This document shows, piece after piece, positions 61,947 through 64,000 of a stretch of DNA of 64,000 bases. This DNA comes from Elizabethkingia bruuniana. GTDB taxonomy: Bacteria; Bacteroidota; Bacteroidia; Flavobacteriales; Weeksellaceae. Each line of letters starts with the position of its first letter. The stretch's first letter is position 1. The notes under the pieces were generated by a model that ran no database searches, was not told the origin of the DNA, and saw nothing but the letters and a program-made list of their open reading frames with translations. A program made the translations under genes and the position numbers. Location of the stretch: NCBI RefSeq assembly GCF_002024805.1, contig NZ_CP014337.1:3286001-3350000 (forward strand). Direction: 5' to 3'.

Positions 61947-63355
61947 GATTTTTTAATAAGCAGTGCTATATTCTCTACGTGATGGGTCTGCGGGAACATG
62001 TCTACCGGCAAAACCTTCACTAAGTTATAATGTTCTTTTAACATAGCCAAATCTCTGGCCTGCGTTGCAGAATTACAGCTTACATATACAATTTTCTCTG
62101 GTGACAGATTAAGTATCTGCTCTACAACCTTAGCATGCATACCATCTCTTGGCGGGTCAGTAATTAAAACATCTGCCTTAGGGTGAGATTCTAAAAATTC
62201 CTGATTGAAGATATCTTTCATATCTCCACAGTAGAATGTACAATTGGTAAGGCCATTCAGTTCCGCATGCTCTTTAGCTGCATCTATCGCCTCCTGTACC
62301 GCTTCTATACCGATTACTTGCTTTGCATTACGGGCAACATATTGTGCAATAGTACCTGTACCTGTATAAAGATCGTATACAACTTCATCTCCTTTCAGAT
62401 CAGCAAATTCAAGGGTCTTACGGTACAATTCCAAAGCTTGCTTATAGTTGGTCTGGAAAAATGATTTTGGTCCTATTTTAAATCTAAGCCCATCCATTTC
62501 TTCATACAAAAATCCTTCTCCGTAGTAAGTCTGAATATCCAGGTCATAGATACTATCATTTCCTTTTGGATTAATAGCATAAAGCAATGTATGGATTTGT
62601 GGAAACTTCTGTAATAAGTAATCAAGAAGCTTTACACGCTCTGTTTCGTTCTCTTCAAAAAGCTGGAATAAAACCATCCATTCTCCTTTAGAGTTCTGAC
62701 GCATCATTAACGTACGAAGAAAGCCTTCCTGATTTCTTACATCAAAGAATTCAAGGTTATTTTCCTCGGCATATTCTTTTACAGCAAGACGAATATTGTT
62801 GGATGGATCTTCTTGCAGGAAACACTCCTTCAGGTCCAGAATCTTGCTCCACTGTCCCGGAATATGAAATCCTAACGCATTTCTGTCAGCTATTTCTTCG
62901 GTAGAATTCACTTCTTCTAATGTAAGCCAACGTGCATTAGAAAAAGAAAATTCCATTTTATTTCTGTAAAAATACTGTTCTGCAGATCCCAGAATAGGCA
63001 CAGCTTCAAAGCCATCAATACCACCAATTCTGCGGATGTTGTTCAGTACTTCATCCTCTTTAAACTCTAATTGCTTTTCGTAACTAAGATTCTGCCATTT
63101 ACATCCTCCACATACACTGAAATGCATACATCTGGCATCTACTCTGTCAGGAGATTCCTCCAGAATCTCTATTGCTTCAGCTTCAATATAGTTCTTTTTC
63201 GACTTTTTCATACGGGCGTTTACCAGATCTCCGGGTACAGCCCCACTCACCAAAATGGTTTTACCATCCTCTGTTTTACCAACAGAAACTCCTTTCGCAC
63301 CGGCTGAAAGGAGTTTGATATTTTCAAGAATTACATTCTTCTTTTTTTTCTGCAT
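61943..63355 (-). CDS. rlmD: 23S rRNA (uracil-1939-C5)-methyltransferase
   Basis: The 470-residue protein has an N-terminal TRAM domain and a 4Fe-4S Cys set in 'CMHFSVCGGCKWQNLSYEKQLE' (in pieces). The SAM site is 'YDLYTGTGTIAQYVA', and the catalytic Cys is in 'IVYVSCNSATQARDL'. It methylates U1939 of 23S rRNA. RlmCD-type specificity is possible. It lies six bases after a thioredoxin-like gene. Confidence 0.93.
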   Translation of the reverse strand: MQKKKKNVILENIKLLSAGAKGVSVGKTEDGKTILVSGAVPGDLVNARMKKSKKNYIEAEAIEILEESPDRVDARCMHFSVCGGCKWQNLSYEKQLEFKEDEVLNNIRRIGGIDGFEAVPILGSAEQYFYRNKMEFSFSNARWLTLEEVNSTEEIADRNALGFHIPGQWSKILDLKECFLQEDPSNNIRLAVKEYAEENNLEFFDVRNQEGFLRTLMMRQNSKGEWMVLFQLFEENETERVKLLDYLLQKFPQIHTLLYAINPKGNDSIYDLDIQTYYGEGFLYEEMDGLRFKIGPKSFFQTNYKQALELYRKTLEFADLKGDEVVYDLYTGTGTIAQYVARNAKQVIGIEAVQEAIDAAKEHAELNGLTNCTFYCGDMKDIFNQEFLESHPKADVLITDPPRDGMHAKVVEQILNLSPEKIVYVSCNSATQARDLAMLKEHYNLVKVLPVDMFPQTHHVENIALLIKKS

Positions 63356-63361
63356 CTTATA

Positions 63362-64000
63362 TTATTTAGCTTTCGCTTCTGTCTTTACTTTTGCTGAATC
63401 CACAGGCGCTGGTGCAGGCTGCATTTGCATTTGTGGCGGCGCAATAGCTGGTCCGGTAATTCCGGATACCTTATCTAAAGCAGTTTTGAAGTCAGGCTCC
63501 ATCATACTCATGAAACTCTTGCTTGCTATTTTACCATCTTTATCTAAGATTACAAAGCTTGGCAATTTAAATCCGTATAGTGCATATTTTTGTGCCATTT
63601 CAGATTTAAGACCTCCTTTTGCATATAGTTTCTGTCCTTCAGTTCCGCTTAGCATTGCTACAGCTGTTTTCTTAAATTGAGCTGCATTGTCATCCACATC
63701 AATGAATACAAAGTTTACTTTACTCTTATAAGCATTAGTAACTTCTTTAAGCATTGGTACTACAGATTCTGCAATATATGGATTCCAAGAAGCATAGAAC
63801 ATAATCAATGTAGGTTTTCCGTTGAATGAAGAAGAAGGTACTTTTTTACCACTCACATCAATAAAGTCTACTGATGGTGCAGCTGTACCAACTTTAAGAC
63901 CGTAAACAGCTTTTTCTACTTTCTCCAATCCTGTTTTAACTTCAGAGTCTTTAATGTTATCATTTAATAACTTCATTAATTTTTCTGAGTTAGCTTGTTG
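63362..64000 (-). CDS. Thioredoxin-like (redoxin) protein, N-terminus beyond the window
   Basis: The frame stays open to the window end, so the gene continues to the right and the start is not seen. The seen part has 'GTAAPSVDFIDVSGKKVPSSSFNGKPTLIMFYASWNPYIAES' (in pieces), a TlpA/AhpC entry. The usual W-C-x-x-C is replaced by W-N-P-Y-I, so the active-site cysteines are lost. The cis-Pro in 'GFKLPSFVILDKDGK' is present. The C-terminus is a Pro/Gln/Met/Ala-rich tail. Likely an envelope protein with a non-redox role. It is the first known gene of the rlmD unit. Confidence 0.8.
   Translation of the reverse strand, partial: QQANSEKLMKLLNDNIKDSEVKTGLEKVEKAVYGLKVGTAAPSVDFIDVSGKKVPSSSFNGKPTLIMFYASWNPYIAESVVPMLKEVTNAYKSKVNFVFIDVDDNAAQFKKTAVAMLSGTEGQKLYAKGGLKSEMAQKYALYGFKLPSFVILDKDGKIASKSFMSMMEPDFKTALDKVSGITGPAIAPPQMQMQPAPAPVDSAKVKTEAKAK

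Noticed and set aside
1-64000. CRISPR array, prophage or insertion sequence
   Set aside because: No regularly spaced repeats, no transposase or phage structural gene, and no terminal inverted repeats were seen; the only recombinase is a housekeeping Xer.

Overview
This window comes from a low-GC member of the Bacteroidota, class Flavobacteriia, most likely Weeksellaceae (Elizabethkingia/Chryseobacterium type). The evidence is the gene content: GLPGLI-family proteins, an IPExxxVDY-type protein between rnc and pyk, and DUF6452/DUF6048 proteins next to rlmD. Several promoters also fit the Bacteroidota pattern TTG-N(17-23)-TAnnTTTG, and Shine-Dalgarno sequences are generally lacking. The genus is inference; no 16S or other marker was compared. 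I see no IS element, prophage, CRISPR array or origin. It reads as core chromosome with short accessory inserts.

Layout. 1-2.2 kb: end of an RND efflux pump operon (pump, then TolC-type outer-membrane lipoprotein). 2.2-12.5 kb: mostly minus-strand housekeeping genes: miaA, a YkvA-like protein, two thioredoxin-fold proteins coupled to aroC, a glycine-zipper lipoprotein, tRNA-Cys, an RDD protein, a DUF3298-like protein, folB, nadA, gmk, a Tam-like methyltransferase and yicC. 12.6-16 kb (plus): a baeRF-like protein, lpxK and a LolA-like/thioredoxin-fold fusion. 16-26 kb (minus): a translation block read in the order rpsU, xerC/D, hpf, tRNA-Thr(UGU)-Tyr(GUA)-Gly(UCC)-Thr(GGU), tuf, tRNA-Trp, secE, nusG, then rplK-rplA-rplJ-rplL. 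It is interrupted between nusG and rplK by a drug-efflux MFS gene, a divergent HxlR regulator and an OmpW-like porin. It ends after rplL with no rpoB/rpoC. 26-36.5 kb: an AddA/RecB-like helicase-nuclease, two GLPGLI proteins, uvrC, a secreted protein, a DapB-like reductase, an EamA transporter and a TerC protein. 36.5-47.8 kb: a candidate antisense-strand small RNA, an acyl-CoA carboxylase beta subunit, hutH, ferritin, two small Spy-like secreted proteins, a glycosyltransferase, a DPE2-like 4-alpha-glucanotransferase, cysS and folE. 48-53.8 kb (plus): acpP-fabF-rnc-(IPExxxVDY)-pyk, then an AGCS amino-acid symporter. 53.8-57.3 kb (minus): hutI-hutG-aldehyde dehydrogenase. 57.3-60.6 kb (plus): ruvB, a PaiB-like protein, an MBL hydrolase and coaE. 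60.8-64 kb (minus): an operon of thioredoxin-like protein (cut by the window end), rlmD, DUF6452 and DUF6048.

How the genes work together. Histidine breakdown is split: hutH lies alone at 38.5 kb, hutI-hutG are linked to an aldehyde dehydrogenase at 54-57 kb, and hutU is not in the window. Translation capacity (r-proteins, EF-Tu, tRNAs, hibernation factor) is one near-contiguous block with separate promoters for rpsU, the tRNA/tuf unit and rplKAJL. Fatty-acid synthesis (acpP, fabF) is chained to RNA processing (rnc) and glycolysis (pyk) by overlapping reading frames.

The most interesting undescribed signal is on the minus strand between terC and the carboxylase gene (about 36560-36723). A consensus-fit promoter is followed by about 125 nt with a long-range inverted repeat and an intrinsic terminator, with no gene to serve: a candidate small RNA. 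Also worth a second look are the rplK leader hairpin, the broken nusG-rplK-rpoB gene order, and a tRNA-Thr with a U-U mismatch in two stems.
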